From NCBI RefSeq assembly GCF_002294995.1, contig NZ_NSGF01000015.1, positions 79,193 through 143,192 on the forward strand: a stretch of DNA of 64,000 nt. The letters run 5' to 3'. A program made the position numbers and the translations under genes. A model generated the notes under the pieces. The model was not told the origin of the DNA. It did no database searches and saw nothing but the letters and a program-made list of their open reading frames with translations. This stretch comes from Mesorhizobium sp. WSM3860. GTDB taxonomy: Bacteria > Pseudomonadota > Alphaproteobacteria > Rhizobiales > Rhizobiaceae. Below, in pieces: positions 61,806 through 64,000 of this stretch (the stretch's first letter is position 1; each line of letters starts with the position of its first letter).

Positions 61806-62990
61806 ATGACAGACCTGCTTTCCGGCATCCGCATCCTCGACCTCACCAATGTGCTGGCAGGTCCTTACTGCGCCTACCAGCTGGCGCTGCTCGGCGCCGA
61901 CGTCATCAAGGTCGAGGCGCCGCCGGGCGGCGATTTGGCGCGCCAGCTCGGCGCCTCGCCGGAGCTCAACAAAGCCGGCATGGGCGCATCCTTCCTGGCG
62001 CAAAACGCCGGCAAACGATCGGTGGTGCTCGACCTGAAGAAGCAGGCCGACCGCGAGCGCTTTCTCGATCTCGTCGCGACGTCGGACGCGCTGGTCGAGA
62101 ATTTCCGGCCGGGCGTCATGGATCGGCTCGGCCTCGGCCATGAGAAGCTGAAGGAGGTTAGGCCCAGCCTCGTCTATTGTGCGATCTCAGGTTTCGGCCA
62201 GACCGGCCCGATGCGCGGCAATCCGGCCTACGACCAGATCATCCAGGGGCTGTCGGGGATCATGAGCATCACCGGCACGCCGGAGACCGCGCCGCTGCGC
62301 GTCGGCTATCCGGTCGCCGACACGCTTGGCGGATTGGTCGGGGCGTTTGCGGTCGCCGCGGCACTGGTGCGGCAGAAGACGAGCGGCGAGGGCGCCTTCC
62401 TCGACGTGTCGATGCTCGAATGCACGCTGTCGGCGCTGGGATGGCCGGTGTCGAACTATCTGACGGCGGGCGTCGAGCCGCAAGCCATGGGCAACGAGAA
62501 CATGACGGCCGCGCCCTCCGGCGCTTTCCGCACCGGTGAGGGCCTGCTCAACATCGCCGCCAACAAGCAGGAGCAGTTCGTGATCCTTTGCGGCTTGATC
62601 GGCCGCCCGGAGTTGGCTTCGGATCCGCGCTTCGCCGAGCGCGAGACACGCAAAGAGAACCGGGCCGCGTTGAAAACACTGATCGAGGACGCGCTTGCCG
62701 TCGCTCCGGCGGCTGTCTGGGAAGAAAAGCTCAACCGCGCCGGCGTGCCGGCCGGGCGGGTGCTGACGATCCCGCAAGTGCTGGAGGAACGCCAGGTCAC
62801 CGAGCGCGGCATGACGACCCGCTTCCAGGGGATACCGGGCATCGACAAGCCGCTCACGGTGGTGCGCGGCGGCTTTATGGTCGACGGTGCGGCTCCCGTG
62901 CCAGCCGGCCCTCCGCCACGTCTTGGCGCGCATATGGACGACGTGTTCGCCAGCTTGCCGGCGCGCGGCAAAGGGCGGGCGCCGGCATGA
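61806..62990 (+). CDS. CaiB/BaiF family CoA-transferase
   Basis: A 394-residue class III CoA-transferase. It has LTNVLAGPYCAYQLALLGADVIKVE near residue 15, ENFRPGVMDRLGLGHEKLKEVRPSLVYCAISGFGQTGPMR near 105 and the catalytic Asp in NPAYDQIIQGLSG near 143. It moves CoA between two carboxylic acids via an aspartyl-CoA thioester anhydride. In this operon it is expected to activate the acid imported by TctCBA. It follows tctA by 15 bp. Substrate unproven. Confidence 0.93.
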   Translation: MTDLLSGIRILDLTNVLAGPYCAYQLALLGADVIKVEAPPGGDLARQLGASPELNKAGMGASFLAQNAGKRSVVLDLKKQADRERFLDLVATSDALVENFRPGVMDRLGLGHEKLKEVRPSLVYCAISGFGQTGPMRGNPAYDQIIQGLSGIMSITGTPETAPLRVGYPVADTLGGLVGAFAVAAALVRQKTSGEGAFLDVSMLECTLSALGWPVSNYLTAGVEPQAMGNENMTAAPSGAFRTGEGLLNIAANKQEQFVILCGLIGRPELASDPRFAERETRKENRAALKTLIEDALAVAPAAVWEEKLNRAGVPAGRVLTIPQVLEERQVTERGMTTRFQGIPGIDKPLTVVRGGFMVDGAAPVPAGPPPRLGAHMDDVFASLPARGKGRAPA

Positions 62991-63826
62991 GCGGGGAGAA
63001 AAACACCGGCCGCGACCGCGGCGAGGAGTGGTGGCGGACCGGCATCATCGAGATGCGGCCCGGCGTGATCCGGCTGCGCGGCTACGAGATCCAGGATCTG
63101 ATCGGCCGGGTCAGCTTTCCGGCGATGATCTGGCTGATGCTTCGCGGCGAGTTGCCAAGCGAGGATGAGGCGGCGCTGCTGGGCATTGCGCTCGGGGCCG
63201 CGGTCGACCATGGCCCGCAGGCGCCGTCGATCGCGATCGCGCGCATGGCGGCGACCTGCGGCGTCGGCATCAACAACGCCATGGCCTCCGCCATCAACGT
63301 GCTGGGCGACGTGCATGGCGGGGCCGGCGAGCAGGCGCTTTCCTTCTATGGCGACATCGCCGCCGCAATGGATGGTGGCGCGAGCCTTGGGGAAGCGGTG
63401 AGTGCGCGGCTCGACCGGTTCTTCGCCGAGGAAAAGGGCTACGTGCCCGGCCTCGGCCATCGCTTCCATCCCATCGATCCGCGGGCGCCGCGCCTCATCG
63501 AACTGACGCGTGAGTTCGCCGCGCGCGGCGTCGTCAGCGGGCGCTTCGCCGACATTGCCGAGGCGATCGAGACGGACGTGGCGACACGCAAGGGCAAGTC
63601 GATCCCGCTCAACATCGATGGCGCCACAGCCGTCATCTATGGCGAGCTTGGCTTCCCGCCGCCGCTGACGCGCGGCCTCTTCGTGCTGTCGCGCTCGGTA
63701 GGCATACTGGCACATGCCTGGGAGCAATCGCAGGAGAGCGACCGCAACAAGGGACCGCTGCCCAAAGAATGGCTGTGGGCCTATACCGGCACACCGGCGC
63801 GGCCGTTTCCTGGCGACTCCGATTAG
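62987..63826 (+). CDS. Citrate synthase-fold lyase (citryl-CoA lyase-like)
   Basis: A 279-residue protein with the small citrate-synthase core. The three catalytic residues have counterparts: His in GDVHGGAGEQ near residue 111, His in GLGHRFHPIDPRAP near 160 and Asp in LNIDGATAVIYGELGF near 209. It is about 150 residues shorter than citrate synthase (430 aa), lacking the extra N-terminal domain, like the citryl-CoA lyase branch. It would cleave an acyl-CoA (citryl- or a related CoA ester) into acetyl-CoA plus an oxoacid. It overlaps the CoA-transferase stop by 4 bp (ATGA). Confidence 0.88.
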   Translation: MSGEKNTGRDRGEEWWRTGIIEMRPGVIRLRGYEIQDLIGRVSFPAMIWLMLRGELPSEDEAALLGIALGAAVDHGPQAPSIAIARMAATCGVGINNAMASAINVLGDVHGGAGEQALSFYGDIAAAMDGGASLGEAVSARLDRFFAEEKGYVPGLGHRFHPIDPRAPRLIELTREFAARGVVSGRFADIAEAIETDVATRKGKSIPLNIDGATAVIYGELGFPPPLTRGLFVLSRSVGILAHAWEQSQESDRNKGPLPKEWLWAYTGTPARPFPGDSD

Positions 63827-64000
63827 AGCGTTTCACCGTTTCACGGAAACGGCGAACCGCCCTGTCTCTTTGTTTTGGCGGAATTCCTGACGGAAATCGT
63901 GTCACACTTTCCTGGAATTGCGCTAGAGCGGGATGAATTTGGATTGAATCGAAGGGATTCCCAAGGGTCTGCAAATCAGATTCAAGATGCTGGCTGGGAG
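63827..64000. repeat. Intergenic repeat and possible mobile-element end at the right edge
   Basis: CCGTTTC (63836-63842) and GAAACGG (63846-63852) form a hairpin just after the lyase stop. The following stretch with TCACACTTTCCTGGAATTGC and AGAGCGGGATGAATTTGG resembles dispersed Mesorhizobium intergenic repeats. From about 63930, TTGAATC, GATTCCC and CAAATCAGATTCAAGATGC look like the terminal part of an insertion sequence, cut by the edge. No transposase is visible. Confidence 0.45.

Noticed and set aside
60156..62141. 661-aa open frame on the minus strand across tctB, tctA and the CoA-transferase gene
   Set aside because: It is Arg/His/Asp-rich with no family pattern and is a mirror frame of strongly coding + strand genes in GC-rich DNA.

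Overview
This is a GC-rich chromosomal segment from an alphaproteobacterium of the order Rhizobiales, most likely Mesorhizobium or a close relative. Three things point there: the block lptC-lptA-lptB-rpoN-hpf-ptsN followed by DUF1150 and Hsp20 genes, an OlsB-type ornithine-lipid acyltransferase behind a Pho box, and several dispersed palindromic elements of the kind found in rhizobial genomes. The genus is an inference from the sequence alone. No rRNA, tRNA, CRISPR array, complete insertion sequence or prophage was seen.

Layout. 1-6.0 kb: the 5' part of polA (minus), a candidate small RNA beside it, an M20 dipeptidase, a short RNase D and small hypothetical genes. 6.2-13.7 kb: a class A penicillin-binding protein, an SDR, a divergent AraC regulator/quinone-reductase pair, a YbaL-type antiporter and a host-attachment-family protein. 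14.1-19.0 kb: the assimilatory sulfate/sulfite operon cysG-DUF2849-cysI-cysH-DUF934. 19.2-24.3 kb: PfpI, grpE, a TetR/cupin operon, a TRIC channel and olsB. 24.5-30.5 kb (minus): hybrid kinase, acuI, lspA and two RNA methyltransferases. 30.5-34.4 kb: a YafY/VOC pair, ornithine cyclodeaminase, LapA, ihfB and sppA. 34.7-40.8 kb: LPS transport, sigma-54, ribosome hibernation, EIIA-Ntr and small heat-shock genes. 41-45.1 kb: nucleoside hydrolase, LysE, amidase and ribokinase. 45.3-47.1 kb: four small secreted-protein genes resembling pilin subunits and half a chaperone, with no usher. 47.4-49.8 kb: Ada-like protein, DUF2244 and nth. 49.9-52.9 kb: a first TctCBA transporter (minus). 53.2-57.5 kb: small accessory genes, including an ArsR-SRPBCC-VOC-DUF1801 operon. 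57.6-63.8 kb: an IclR regulator divergent from a second TctCBA, then a CaiB-type CoA-transferase and a stand-alone citrate-synthase-like lyase. The right edge is repeat or mobile-element DNA.

How it fits together. The cys operon makes sulfide from APS and also its siroheme. The lpt-rpoN block couples envelope export and nitrogen/PTS signalling. The 57.6-63.8 kb locus reads as one catabolic unit: uptake of a carboxylic acid, CoA activation, then cleavage. Regulatory features visible in the sequence include a Pho box at olsB, a sigma-32-like promoter with a ROSE-type RNA thermometer hairpin at hsp20, palindromic operators beside TetR, AraC and ArsR genes, two GntR-like palindromes before pfpI, and palindromic repeats at four convergent gene junctions.
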